Shown: positions 46,437-55,183 of the stretch, in pieces | Layout of the letters: each line of letters begins with the position of its first letter | Position numbering within the stretch: position 1 is the first letter of the stretch | DNA from: Micromonospora cathayae | GTDB lineage: Bacteria; Actinomycetota; Actinomycetes; Mycobacteriales; Micromonosporaceae | Length of the DNA stretch: 64,000 nt | Assembly: GCF_028993575.1 (NCBI RefSeq) | Contig: NZ_CP118615.1 | Span: 3,100,001 to 3,164,000 of the forward strand | Direction of reading: 5' to 3' | Position numbers and translations under genes: made by a program | Notes under the pieces: model-generated | Seen by the model: the letters and a program-made list of their open reading frames with translations, nothing else | What the model was told of the DNA's origin: nothing | The model's database searches: none

Positions 46437-48617
46437 TCAGGGTAGGGCGGCGACCGCCTCGGCGTACCCGACGCCGGTGGTGACCGCCGCGTCGACCAGC
46501 ACCTCCACCTGCGTCGGGGCGACCCCGTACGCCAGGTCAGTGGTGAGGTCCCCGGCGAGGACCAGCTCGCCGTTCTCCACCTCGTGCACGTACGCCTTGG
46601 GCTGCAACCGGTCCCGGTTCCAGGCGTTGACGAACTCGTACGCCTCGGCGCGGCGGCGGGCCGGCAGCCGGCGGGTGGCGACCACCCGGGCGTGCAGGAT
46701 CTCGCCGGCCGTCCCGACCCGTTCGAACCGGATCATCGCCTCCCCCCAGCGGCCCACCACGGTGCCCGTCGGATCGACCGCGCACCGGTCCCCGCGCCGT
46801 TCCACCGCAGCGACGATCATGGCGACGGTGAGCGGCACCGGCTCCCCGGCCGACCCGGCCGTGCCATCTCCGCTGCTCCGGCTGCCGGCCGTCCCGCCCC
46901 GGCTCCCGGCCGAGCTGCCCGTGTTCCCGGCCGAGCTGCTGCTGTCGCTCCGGCTGTCGGCCGGTACGCCGCCACCGGCTGTGCCGCCGGTCGGTGCCGG
47001 CCCGCTGCCGGTCGGTTCCGGGTGGGTCGGCCCGGCCCCGACGACGGTCCGACCCGCTCCCGGCCGGTCAGGGTCGGCTCCGACGTCCTCCGGTTCCGCT
47101 CCGACCTGAGCGGGGTCGTCCGGTTCCGGGTCGTCCGGCAGCGGGGCCGGGACACCGGTACGGGGCCGTTCGGCCAACCGGGCGGTGATCCGGCCGGACT
47201 GGTGACCGGTGCCGTTGCGGGCGTCGAAGCGTCCGGCGAGGTCGGTGGCGGTGGCGAGCAGTTCCGCGCCGAGCGCCGCGACGTCCCGTCCGCCACCGGT
47301 GCCGGGCGACCGGATCAGCCCGAACACCTCGGCCAGCCGGGTCGCGTGTCCCAGGCCGAGCGCGTCCACCGGCCACGACTCGTGCCCCCGCCCGACGGTC
47401 CGGGCCCGCTCGGCGGTACCCGCCGGTCGACCCGTCCGACCGGAACGGCCGACCGGTCCGCCCCGCCCGTCCGTCCCGGTCGACCCGGTCGACCCGGCCC
47501 GGCCCGTGGTCCCACCCGGCCCGTCCGGCTCCGTCGCCCCGGTCCGGCCCGCCGTCCCGGCCGTCCCGGGCGGAGCGGCCCGACCGGTCGGAGTCACCCG
47601 CCCGGTCGGAGCCGTCGTCCCGGCTGCCCCCGTCGTCCCGGTCTGGTCCGTCGTCCCCGCCGGACCTGCCGGATCCGCCTGGTCCCGGTGCAGCGGGTCG
47701 GGCAGCGCGGTCGCCCGCGTCACGCCGGCCTCGCCGGCCAGCCGGCACAGCAGCGCCCCGGCGGCGGCGAACTCCATCACCGACCGTTCGTCGGCCGGGC
47801 CGGCCAGCCGGGGCACCTGGTCGACCAGGATCGCCAGGCCCCGCGCCAGGTGCCCGTCGAGCGCGCAGAACACCAGATGCGCCGGCAGGTACCGGAACCC
47901 GGTCCGCTCCCGCCGGTGCCGGCGGTACGCGCGCACGTGCGCCCACCCCGCCTCCGCCGACCGGCCCAGCCGCAGGTACGGCAGGAGTGCTGCGGCCAGC
48001 GCCCCCTCCGGCTGCTCGGTGCAGTCCCCGGGATCGGCCAGCACCGGTTCCAGCACCCGTACCGCCTCGGTCCACTCGCCCCAGCCGGTGAGCAGCTCGG
48101 CCTGCCGTACCGCCACGCAGGCCGGACAGTCCCGCTCCGGGCCGGCGGCCCGCCACCGGGCGAACCACTCCCGGGCGGCCGACCCGTCCCCGAGCTGGTC
48201 GGCGAACCGGCAGCGCAACTCGGCCACCAGCCCCGGCTCCGTGCCGTCCAACCGCCGGGCCAGGTCGTCGAGGAGGGCGCGCGCCTGGTCCAGACCGACC
48301 CGGGGACTGGCGGGCAGCGCCTCGACGGCGGCCCGCTGGTACCGGCGCAGCAGCTCGACCTCGTCGCCGGTGAGCAGGGCGGGGGAGTGGTCCACCACGG
48401 CCAGACAGTGCCGTACCGGCTCGACCAGCCGCCACGCCTCGCCGTGGTACCGGCACGTCTCGATCAGCGCGAACCGCGCGTCGACGCCGAGCCGGACCTG
48501 CCCGGCGGCGTCGGCGTGCGCGGCGATCCGTTCCAGCTCGGCGATCTTCGCCGGGCCGTCGGGCAGGTCCCGCGCCGAGGCGAGCGCCCCGGTCGACGCC
48601 ACCGCGTCGCCGCTCAC
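46437..48617 (-). CDS. TPR-like protein with collagen-like linker and C-terminal YbjN domain
   Basis: A 726-residue protein in three parts. Residues 1-300 are alpha-helical, TPR-like (LPDGPAKIAELERIAAHADAAGQVRLGVDARFALIETCRYHGEAW..., CRFADQLGDGSAAREWFARW...). Then about 100 residues of Gly/Thr/Pro-rich sequence with G-T-T, G-R-T and G-S-T steps (roughly 310-420), a short helical piece (VDALGLGHATRLAEVFGLIRSP), and a second low-complexity Pro/Gly/Ser tract. The C-terminal 135 residues are a YbjN domain (VVGRWGEAMIRFERVG, YEFVNAWNRDRLQPKAYVHE). The GTG start overlaps the stop of the single-domain YbjN gene (GTGA). YbjN domains resemble type III secretion chaperones; function here unknown. Confidence 0.75.
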   Translation of the reverse strand: MSGDAVASTGALASARDLPDGPAKIAELERIAAHADAAGQVRLGVDARFALIETCRYHGEAWRLVEPVRHCLAVVDHSPALLTGDEVELLRRYQRAAVEALPASPRVGLDQARALLDDLARRLDGTEPGLVAELRCRFADQLGDGSAAREWFARWRAAGPERDCPACVAVRQAELLTGWGEWTEAVRVLEPVLADPGDCTEQPEGALAAALLPYLRLGRSAEAGWAHVRAYRRHRRERTGFRYLPAHLVFCALDGHLARGLAILVDQVPRLAGPADERSVMEFAAAGALLCRLAGEAGVTRATALPDPLHRDQADPAGPAGTTDQTGTTGAAGTTAPTGRVTPTGRAAPPGTAGTAGRTGATEPDGPGGTTGRAGSTGSTGTDGRGGPVGRSGRTGRPAGTAERARTVGRGHESWPVDALGLGHATRLAEVFGLIRSPGTGGGRDVAALGAELLATATDLAGRFDARNGTGHQSGRITARLAERPRTGVPAPLPDDPEPDDPAQVGAEPEDVGADPDRPGAGRTVVGAGPTHPEPTGSGPAPTGGTAGGGVPADSRSDSSSSAGNTGSSAGSRGGTAGSRSSGDGTAGSAGEPVPLTVAMIVAAVERRGDRCAVDPTGTVVGRWGEAMIRFERVGTAGEILHARVVATRRLPARRRAEAYEFVNAWNRDRLQPKAYVHEVENGELVLAGDLTTDLAYGVAPTQVEVLVDAAVTTGVGYAEAVAALP

Positions 48618-49093
48618 GCCGACGCCCCCTCGGCCAGCGCGGCGACGGCGTCGGCCAGCCGGCAGCCGGCCTCGACCCCCCGGTCGAGCAACTGGTCGAG
48701 CTGGTGCGGGGTGACCCCGCGCTCCAGGTCGGTGATCACCTCGCCGCAGACCCGGGCCCGCCCGTCGTCGTCGACCAGCACGAACGCCTTCGGCCAGTAC
48801 CGGTCGTGGTTCCAGTCGTTGCAGAAGTCGTGTAACACCGGGACGTCGTCGATGGGGAACAGCGGGCCGGTCACCGTGCGTACCTGGAGCACCTCGCCGG
48901 CCGCGCCCAGCCGCCGGAACCAGACCAGGCTCTCCCCCCACCGGCCGACCAGGTTCCCGTCGGCGTCCGGGCGGCACACGTACCCCCGGGTCGCCAGCAC
49001 CGCCGCGACCAGCTCGGCGGTCAACGGCCGCAACGTCTGGGGGTGCCCGGCCAGCGGGCCGGCCGGGCCGTCCTCGATCTCCGGCGGCGTCAT
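48614..49093 (-). CDS. YbjN domain-containing protein
   Basis: A 159-residue single YbjN domain: LTAELVAAVLATRGYVCRPDADGNLVGRWGESLVWFRRLG and LHDFCNDWNHDRYWPKAFVLVDDDG...GEVITDLERGVTPHQLDQLLDRGV align almost line by line with the C-terminal domain of the downstream gene, so the two are paralogous. ATG 49093 is supported by aaggag six bases upstream; ATG 49114 is less likely. A GATATT -10-like element lies at about 49115. Divergent from ftsK. Confidence 0.85.
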   Translation of the reverse strand: MTPPEIEDGPAGPLAGHPQTLRPLTAELVAAVLATRGYVCRPDADGNLVGRWGESLVWFRRLGAAGEVLQVRTVTGPLFPIDDVPVLHDFCNDWNHDRYWPKAFVLVDDDGRARVCGEVITDLERGVTPHQLDQLLDRGVEAGCRLADAVAALAEGASA

Positions 49094-49194
49094 CCGGGAC
49101 TCCTTCTGAGGCAAATATCACGGCTGACGGCGGAAAGCGCGCTGCGACGCACGGACACGACCGCTAAAAGCGGCGCTCCGGCGGGTCACGCCGT

Positions 49195-49200
49195 TACCGT
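49195..49200 (+). promoter_or_regulatory. -10 element of a leaderless ftsK promoter
   Basis: TACCGT ends six bases before ATG 49207 with no Shine-Dalgarno in between. Confidence 0.55.
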
Positions 49201-49206
49201 GACTCT

Positions 49207-51675
49207 ATGGCGGGCCGTACCTCTCAGGCGAGCCGGCGACGCGGCGCGTCGCCGCGCGGTACCACGAACAGCCGTGCCCGCCAGCCGGCGAAGAAGACCA
49301 CGGCTTCCCGCCGCCGCCCGGCGGCCCGGCCCAGCCGGGGCATCGGGCTCGGCCGCGCGCTCACCGCAGCGTGGATGGGCGTGGCGCACGGGGTCGGCTG
49401 GACGTTCCGCACCGTCGGCCGGCAGGCCGCCACCGCCCGGGAGGTCGGTCCGGAGCACCGCCGGGACGGTGCCGGGCTGCTCCTGTTCGGACTGGCCATC
49501 CTCAGCGCGGTGGCGATCTGGTTCTCCGGTGCCGGCCCGGTCGGCGCGCAGCTCGCCGACACCGTCCGGCTGTTCCTCGGGGCGATCTCCATCGTGCTGC
49601 CCGTACTGCTGATGATCGGCGCGTGGCGGATGATGCGGGAGCCGGCCGACCCGGCGCACCGGGGGCGCGGGCTGGTCGGCTGGGGCTCCATGCTGGTCGC
49701 CACCGCCGCCGTGCTGCACATCGGACAGCACCCGGTCGACCAGGTACAGCGGGACTACGCCGGTGGCCTGGTCGGCGCGGGCGTGGGTGGGCTGCTGGAA
49801 CGCGCGGTCACCGCCTGGGTGGCGGTGCCGTTGCTGATCCTGCTGCTGGTGTTCGGTCTGCTGGTGGTCACCGCCACCCCGATCAACAAGATCCCCGAGC
49901 GGCTCGGTCTGCTCACCGGCGGGGTGCTCGGGGTGCCGCCGACGCCGGCCACCGACGAGGAGCCGGCGGAGGTGGTGGAGAAGCCGGCCCGCCGCCGCCC
50001 GCGCAAGGCCGCCGCCGCGCCGCTGCCGCCGGAGCCGCCGGAGCTGACCGACCCGTACGACGAGGACGTCGACCTCCAGGAGACGGTGGTCCTGCCGCGC
50101 AAGGCCCCGGCCCGGGTGCCCGCCGCCAGGCGGAAGCCGGAGCCACCGGAGCACTCGCCGCCGCCCACCCGGGCCGAGCAGCTGGCGCTGACCGGGCTCT
50201 CCGGCGACTACACCCTGCCACCGGCGAACCTGCTCAGCGGCGGGGCCGCACCGAAGACCCGGAGCAAGGCCAACGACGAGGTGATCGCCGCGCTGACCGG
50301 GGTGTTCGACCAGTTCGGGGTGGACGCCGAGGTCACCGGCTTCACCCGGGGCCCGACGGTCACCCGGTACGAGGTGGAACTCGGCCCGGGGGTGAAGGTC
50401 GAGCGGATCACCCAGCTGTCCCGCAACATCGCGTACGCGGTGAAGTCCCCGGACGTGCGGATCCTCAGCCCGATCCCGGGCAAGAGCGCGGTCGGCGTGG
50501 AGATCCCGAACACCGACCCGGAGAACGTCGCCCTCGGTGACGTGCTGCGGTCCCGGGCGGCCACCAGCGACCACCATCCGATGGTGGTGGCCCTCGGCAA
50601 GGACATCGAGGGCGGTTTCGTGGTCGCCAACCTCGCGAAGATGCCGCACATCCTGATCGCCGGGGCCACCGGCGCCGGCAAGTCGAGCTGCCTCAATACC
50701 TTGCTGGTGTCCATCCTGACCAGGGCCACCCCGGACGAGGTACGGCTGCTGCTGATCGACCCGAAGCGGGTCGAGATGACCGGCTACGAGGGCATCCCGC
50801 ACCTGGTCACGCCGATCGTGACCAACGCGAAGAAGGCCGCCGACTCGCTCGAGTGGGTGGTCCGCGAGATGGACATGCGCTACGACGACCTCGCCGCCAA
50901 CGGGGTCCGGCACATCGACGACTTCAACCGCAAGGTCCGCACCGGCGAGATCACCGCCCCGCCCGGCAGCGAACGGGAGATGAAGCCGTACCCGTACCTG
51001 CTGGTGATCGTGGACGAGCTGGCCGACCTGATGATGGTCGCCCCCCGGGACGTGGAGGACTCGGTGGTCCGGATCACCCAGCTCGCCCGGGCCGCCGGCA
51101 TCCACCTGGTCCTCGCCACCCAGCGCCCCTCGGTCGACGTGGTGACCGGCCTGATCAAGGCCAACGTGCCGTCCCGGCTGGCCTTCGCCACCTCCTCGCT
51201 CGCCGACTCGCGGGTCATCCTGGACCAGCCCGGCGCGGAGAAGCTGCTCGGTCGGGGTGACGGCCTGTTCCTGCCGATGGGCGCGTCGAAGCCGATCCGG
51301 ATCCAGGGCGCCTGGGTCACCGAACGTGAGATCGCCGACGTGGTGAAGTTCTGCAAGGACCAGCGGGAGCCGGAGTTCCGTCCGGACGTGCTCGCCCCGG
51401 CGCAGGACAACAAGAAGAAGATCGACGAGGAGATCGGCGACGACCTGGACCTGCTGGTGCAGGCGATCGAGCTGGTGGTCACCTCGCAGTTCGGCTCGAC
51501 CTCAATGCTCCAGCGCAAGCTGCGGGTCGGCTTCGCCAAGGCCGGCCGGCTGATGGACCTGATGGAGACCCGGGGCGTGGTCGGCCCGTCCGAGGGTTCC
51601 AAGGCCCGTGACGTGCTGGTCAAGCCGGACGAGCTGGAGGAGGTCCTGGCCGGCCTGCGCGGCGACGACGACTGA
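49207..51675 (+). CDS. ftsK: FtsK/SpoIIIE DNA translocase
   Basis: An 822-residue DNA pump for chromosome segregation at division and sporulation septa. Basic N-terminus, four membrane helices (from LLLFGLAILSAVAIWF to the VPLLILLLVFGLLVV segment), a proline-rich linker, the alpha and beta motor domains with Walker A GATGAGKS (G486-S493) and Walker B LLVIVDELADLMM, and the C-terminal winged-helix gamma domain (VVTSQFGSTSMLQRKLRVGFAKAGRLMD) that reads KOPS/SRS sites. Probable leaderless start. Followed by a strong hairpin. Confidence 0.96.
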   Translation: MAGRTSQASRRRGASPRGTTNSRARQPAKKTTASRRRPAARPSRGIGLGRALTAAWMGVAHGVGWTFRTVGRQAATAREVGPEHRRDGAGLLLFGLAILSAVAIWFSGAGPVGAQLADTVRLFLGAISIVLPVLLMIGAWRMMREPADPAHRGRGLVGWGSMLVATAAVLHIGQHPVDQVQRDYAGGLVGAGVGGLLERAVTAWVAVPLLILLLVFGLLVVTATPINKIPERLGLLTGGVLGVPPTPATDEEPAEVVEKPARRRPRKAAAAPLPPEPPELTDPYDEDVDLQETVVLPRKAPARVPAARRKPEPPEHSPPPTRAEQLALTGLSGDYTLPPANLLSGGAAPKTRSKANDEVIAALTGVFDQFGVDAEVTGFTRGPTVTRYEVELGPGVKVERITQLSRNIAYAVKSPDVRILSPIPGKSAVGVEIPNTDPENVALGDVLRSRAATSDHHPMVVALGKDIEGGFVVANLAKMPHILIAGATGAGKSSCLNTLLVSILTRATPDEVRLLLIDPKRVEMTGYEGIPHLVTPIVTNAKKAADSLEWVVREMDMRYDDLAANGVRHIDDFNRKVRTGEITAPPGSEREMKPYPYLLVIVDELADLMMVAPRDVEDSVVRITQLARAAGIHLVLATQRPSVDVVTGLIKANVPSRLAFATSSLADSRVILDQPGAEKLLGRGDGLFLPMGASKPIRIQGAWVTEREIADVVKFCKDQREPEFRPDVLAPAQDNKKKIDEEIGDDLDLLVQAIELVVTSQFGSTSMLQRKLRVGFAKAGRLMDLMETRGVVGPSEGSKARDVLVKPDELEEVLAGLRGDDD

Positions 51676-51728
51676 GCCGCAGGGCCCGGCGTAGCCGACG
51701 GCTGCGCTGCCGGTTCTGGAACACGCGT

Positions 51729-51757
51729 CGGGCCCGCCGGGTAGACCGGCGGGCCCG
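51729..51757 (+). terminator. Terminator hairpin after ftsK
   Basis: Perfect 12-bp stem CGGGCCCGCCGG (51729-51740) with 51746-51757, loop gtaga; 54 bases after the ftsK stop. Confidence 0.7.
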
Positions 51758-51760
51758 TAC

Positions 51761-51791
51761 GGCACGTGGGCTCGGCTGGGCACGTGGGCTC
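51761..51791. repeat. 13-bp direct repeat
   Basis: GGCACGTGGGCTC at 51761-51773 and 51779-51791, separated by 5 bases (18-bp period), just after the ftsK terminator. Each copy contains the palindrome CACGTG. Confidence 0.6.
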
Positions 51792-51807
51792 AGGCGAGCA
51801 CGGTCGT

Positions 51808-52050
51808 TCAGTTGATCAGGGCGGCGAAGAGCAGCGCGCCGACGACCGCACCGACCACGCTGGCGGCGGCGGCGTACCAGCCGAGCGGCTTGTCACCCAG
51901 CACCGCGCCGACGATGCCGAGCACCAGCCCGGCCAGGCCGAACAGCAGGGGCGAGATGAAGACCGCGATCGCGGCGAAGACGAAGCCCAGGATCGTGCAG
52001 ATGCGGGCGGCGTTGGTACGCGGGCGGGCGGTGGTGTGGTAGTTGGCCAT
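51808..52050 (-). CDS. Small two-helix membrane protein (DUF4190-like)
   Basis: An 80-residue protein with a polar N-terminus (NYHTTARPRTNAARICTIL) and two long hydrophobic hairpins (GFVFAAIAVFISPLLFGLAGLVLGIVGAVLG, WYAAAASVVGAVVGALLFAALI). The glycine-rich 'AGLVLGIVGAVLGDKPLG' turn resembles DUF4190 proteins. Shine-Dalgarno ggagg just before ATG. Function unknown. Confidence 0.7.
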   Translation of the reverse strand: MANYHTTARPRTNAARICTILGFVFAAIAVFISPLLFGLAGLVLGIVGAVLGDKPLGWYAAAASVVGAVVGALLFAALIN

Positions 52051-52172
52051 GTCGTCCTCCGGTGCGGGGTCCTGTCTCCGTCGCCGGAATCTCTACCCCG
52101 CCGTCGGCACGGCTACGCATCGATGCCGGGACCGACGGAAACCGGACGCCACCCGAACCGCCCGGACCGTCC

Positions 52173-52487
52173 TCAGTGGAACACCTTCAGGCCGATCACT
52201 CCGGCCACCACCAGCAGCAGGGACAGCAGCCGTGGCAGGCTGGCCGACTCACCGAGCGCCAGGATGCCGACCAGCGCGGTGCCGACCGCCCCGATTCCCA
52301 CCCACACCACGTAGCCGGTGCCGACCGGGATCTCCCGCAGGGCGTACGACAGGCCGACCATGCTCAACGCGGCGGTGACCAGGAAGACGACCGAGGGCAC
52401 CAGCCGGGTGAAGCCGGCGCTGCGGTCCAGGGCGATCGCCCACGCCGTCTCCAACAGACCGGAGACCACCAGTACGAGCCAGGCCAT
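52173..52487 (-). CDS. SMR family transporter, guanidinium exporter (Gdx/SugE) type
   Basis: A 104-residue, four-helix small multidrug resistance protein. The essential proton-coupling glutamate is in VSGLLETAWAIALD (residue 13 or 14), and the rest (VVFLVTAALSMVGLSYALREIPVGTGYVVWVGIGAVGTALVG) follows the SugE/Gdx pattern. The guanidine-III riboswitch 60 bases upstream identifies guanidinium as the probable export substrate. The longer frame starting at 52532 would overlap the riboswitch expression platform; ATG 52487 is preferred, with gagggg upstream. Confidence 0.9.
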   Translation of the reverse strand: MAWLVLVVSGLLETAWAIALDRSAGFTRLVPSVVFLVTAALSMVGLSYALREIPVGTGYVVWVGIGAVGTALVGILALGESASLPRLLSLLLVVAGVIGLKVFH

Positions 52488-52507
52488 GACGTCACCCCTC
52501 GACAGGC

Positions 52508-52538
52508 GTCCGGGACCTCCCGGACGGATCACGAAGAC
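52508..52538 (-). promoter_or_regulatory. Expression platform of the guanidine riboswitch
   Basis: Between aptamer and start codon lie (reading the minus strand) GTCTTCG (52538-52532), complementary to CGAAGAC in the aptamer 3' half (52557-52551), and the perfect hairpin GTCCGGGA-gg-TCCCGGAC (52525-52508) next to the ribosome binding region. These allow alternative folds. Confidence 0.5.
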
Positions 52539-52546
52539 CGTTCCGG

Positions 52547-52587
52547 GGGCGTCTTCGCGTCACCGGGTACGCCCACCACTCGTCCGG
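52547..52587 (-). ncRNA. Guanidine-III (ykkC-III) riboswitch aptamer
   Basis: Read on the minus strand, the 41-nt segment starts CCGGACGAG, continues with GUG and GGGCGUACCCGGU, and ends AAGACGCCC. The known ykkC-III consensus (Thermobifida fusca example from memory) begins CCGGACGAG, contains GUACCCGGU and ends in AAGACG plus the complement of the first stem strand. Pairings fit: P1 GGGCGU/ACGCCC, and the 5' CCGG can form the pseudoknot with CCGG in the loop. Class, phylum (actinobacteria) and downstream gene (SMR exporter) all agree. Confidence 0.85.
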
Positions 52588-52686
52588 GACACCCGGACGG
52601 GGTGCCACGACCGACCGTAGCACCGGTGGGGAGCAGAAACGGACCGGGTGACCGGGCCCACCGCACGTTGACCTGAAGGTGACTTC

Positions 52687-53634
52687 ATGTTGAAGGATCA
52701 CCGCATGGCTCTGCTCTTCTCCGACCGGGAGGTCGCCGCCGTCCTCGACGCGGGCCGGACCGTCGACGCGATGCGTGCCGCGCTGCTGGCCGCCCACCGG
52801 GGCCAACTGGTCGCCCCGCCCCGGGCGTCCGCCCCGTTGGGCGGGGGCCGGATGGTGCTCACCGCCGGGCACCTCACCGGCGAGTGGTACGGCTTCCGCT
52901 CGTACGACACCTTCGGCCACCCGGAGTCGGAGCAGCTCGTGGTGCTCCACGACGGACGGACCGGGGCGGTACGGGCGGTCGGCGTCGGTACCGAGCTGGG
53001 CTCCCGACGCACCGGCGGACTGGGCGGGGTCGCGGTGGACGCGCTGGCCCGCCCGGACGCGGCCACCCTCGGGGTGCTGGGCTCCGGTGGGCAGGCGTGG
53101 ACCCAGGTGTGGGCCGCGGCGGCGGTCCGCCCGTTGCGCGAGGTGACCGTGCACAGTCCCACCCCGGCGCACCGGGAACGGTTCGCCGCCCGGGTCCGGG
53201 CCGAGCTGGGCGTACCGGCCCGCGCGGTGGCGACACCGGCCGGGGCGGTCCGGGACCGGGACGTGGTGGTGCTCGCCACCACCAGCCCGACCCCGGTGTT
53301 CGACGTCCGGGACCTCGCCCCCGGCAGCCACGTCACCACGGTCGGCTTCAAGCAGCGCGGACGCGCCGAGTTCGGCACCGACCTGCTGGACGCCGCCGAC
53401 CTGCTGGTCACCGACTCGCCCGCCCAGGCCGGGGCGTACGACCCGCCGATGCTGGCCGCGCTGCCCCCGTACGCCGGGCGGCTGGTCGACCTGGGTGCGG
53501 TGCTGGCCGGCGCGGCACCCGGCCGGGCCGCCCGGGACGACGTCACCGTGTTCTGCTCGGTGGGGCTGGCCGGCACCGAGGTCTTCCTCCTGGACCGGCT
53601 GGTGCAGCTCGCCGCCGCGTCGGCGGTGGTGTGA
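52687..53634 (+). CDS. Ornithine cyclodeaminase / mu-crystallin family protein
   Basis: A 315-residue NAD(P)-binding protein. [30 protein letters not shown] and the Rossmann motif [20 protein letters not shown] are characteristic, as is [31 protein letters not shown]. Relatives include ornithine cyclodeaminase, alanine dehydrogenase, ketimine reductase and siderophore-precursor enzymes; the ornithine-binding residues cannot be confirmed. ATG 52687 with gaagg upstream; ATG 52705 is an alternative. Function uncertain. Confidence 0.83.
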   Translation: MLKDHRMALLFSDREVAAVLDAGRTVDAMRAALLAAHRGQLVAPPRASAPLGGGRMVLTAGHLTGEWYGFRSYDTFGHPESEQLVVLHDGRTGAVRAVGVGTELGSRRTGGLGGVAVDALARPDAATLGVLGSGGQAWTQVWAAAAVRPLREVTVHSPTPAHRERFAARVRAELGVPARAVATPAGAVRDRDVVVLATTSPTPVFDVRDLAPGSHVTTVGFKQRGRAEFGTDLLDAADLLVTDSPAQAGAYDPPMLAALPPYAGRLVDLGAVLAGAAPGRAARDDVTVFCSVGLAGTEVFLLDRLVQLAAASAVV

Positions 53635-53674
53635 GCCGTGCCCCGGGCCTGCACGGCCCCCGCCGCCCGACCGG

Positions 53675-53680
53675 TACCCT
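53675..53680 (+). promoter_or_regulatory. -10 element of a leaderless rimO promoter
   Basis: TACCCT ends six bases before GTG 53687. The gggagg just before the GTG is too close to act as a normal Shine-Dalgarno. Confidence 0.5.
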
Positions 53681-53686
53681 CGGGAG

Positions 53687-55183
53687 GTGTCTGCCACCTC
53701 CCCTTCCCCCGCTGACGGTCGCCGGGTCGCGCTGCTGACGCTGGGTTGTGCCCGCAACGAGGTCGACTCGGAGGAGTTGGCCGCCCGCCTGCACGCCGAC
53801 GGCTGGCAGGTGACCACCGACGGCGAGGGCGCCGACGTGGTGGTCGTGAACACCTGCGGTTTCGTGGCGAAGGCCAAGCAGGACTCGATCCAGACCCTGC
53901 TGGCCGCCGCCGACACCGGCGCGAAGGTCGTCGCGGCCGGCTGCATGGCCGAGCGGTACGGCCGGGAGCTGGCCGACAGCCTGCCGGAGGCGCAGGCCGT
54001 GCTCAGCTTCGACGACTACCCGGACATCTCGGCCCGGCTCGACTCGGTGCTGGCCGGGGAGACGGTCGCCGCGCACACCCCCCGGGACCGCCGCGAGCTG
54101 CTGCCGCTGACCCCGGTGGCCCGCCGCGACAGCGCGGTGTCGCTGCCCGGTCACGGTTCCCCGACCCGGGTCGCCCCGGAGGCCGACGCGCACACCCCGG
54201 CGCACCTGCGGCAGGTGCTGCGCCGTCGGCTGGAGACCGGCCCGGTCGCCTCGCTGAAGCTGGCCAGTGGTTGCGACCGCCGCTGCGCGTTCTGCGCCAT
54301 CCCCGCCTTCCGCGGCGCGTTCGTCTCCCGTACGCCGGACGAGCTGCTCGCCGAGGCGGAGTGGCTGGCCAAGACCGGGGTCCGGGAGCTGGTGCTGGTC
54401 AGCGAGAACTCCACCTCGTACGGCAAGGACCTGGGCGACCCCCGGGCGCTGGAGAAGCTGTTGCCGCAGCTCGCCGCGATCGACGGCATCGTCCGGGTCC
54501 GGGCCAGCTACCTCCAGCCCGCCGAGACCCGGCCCGGCCTGGTCGAGGTGATCGCCACCACCCCGGGCGTGGCCGCGTACTTCGACCTGTCGTTCCAGCA
54601 CTCCAGTGAGCCGGTGCTGCGCCGGATGCGCCGGTTCGGCTCCACCGACCGTTTCCTGGAACTGCTCGCCAGCGCCCGCGCCCTGGCCCCCGAGGCGGGC
54701 GCGCGGAGCAACTTCATCGTCGGTTTCCCCGGCGAGACCCGGGCCGACGTGGCCGAGCTGGAGCGCTTCCTCACCGAGGCCCGGCTCGACGCGATCGGCG
54801 TGTTCGACTACAGCGACGAGGACGGCACCGAGGCCGCCGGGATGTCCGGCAAGGTCTCCGCCGCGACCGTCAAGCGCCGGTACGACCGGCTCAGCGCCCT
54901 CGCCGACGAACTCTGCTCGCAGCGCGCCGAGGACCGGCTCGGCTCCCGGGTGGAGGTGCTGGTCGACTCGGTCGACGGCGGTGTGGTCGAGGGCCGGGCC
55001 GCCCACCAGGCCCCGGAGGTGGACGGCTCCACCACCCTGGTCTCGCCGGACGGTGTCGGGGTGGACCTGGCCGCGCTGCGCCCGGGTGATCTGGTCCGGG
55101 CGACGGTGACCGGCACCGAAGGGGTGGACCTGATCGCGGTCCCGGATGAGATGATCTCGGCGGCGCCCGGCGCGGCACGGTGA
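53687..55183 (+). CDS. rimO: Ribosomal protein S12 methylthiotransferase RimO
   Basis: A 498-residue radical-SAM enzyme that methylthiolates an aspartate of ribosomal protein S12. N-terminal MTTase domain with [18 protein letters not shown] and AGCMAERY cysteines for one cluster; radical-SAM CxxxCxxC at C196, C200, C203 ([16 protein letters not shown]); C-terminal TRAM domain. GTG 53687 is the only suitable start in the frame. pgsA begins in its stop codon. Confidence 0.94.
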   Translation: MSATSPSPADGRRVALLTLGCARNEVDSEELAARLHADGWQVTTDGEGADVVVVNTCGFVAKAKQDSIQTLLAAADTGAKVVAAGCMAERYGRELADSLPEAQAVLSFDDYPDISARLDSVLAGETVAAHTPRDRRELLPLTPVARRDSAVSLPGHGSPTRVAPEADAHTPAHLRQVLRRRLETGPVASLKLASGCDRRCAFCAIPAFRGAFVSRTPDELLAEAEWLAKTGVRELVLVSENSTSYGKDLGDPRALEKLLPQLAAIDGIVRVRASYLQPAETRPGLVEVIATTPGVAAYFDLSFQHSSEPVLRRMRRFGSTDRFLELLASARALAPEAGARSNFIVGFPGETRADVAELERFLTEARLDAIGVFDYSDEDGTEAAGMSGKVSAATVKRRYDRLSALADELCSQRAEDRLGSRVEVLVDSVDGGVVEGRAAHQAPEVDGSTTLVSPDGVGVDLAALRPGDLVRATVTGTEGVDLIAVPDEMISAAPGAAR

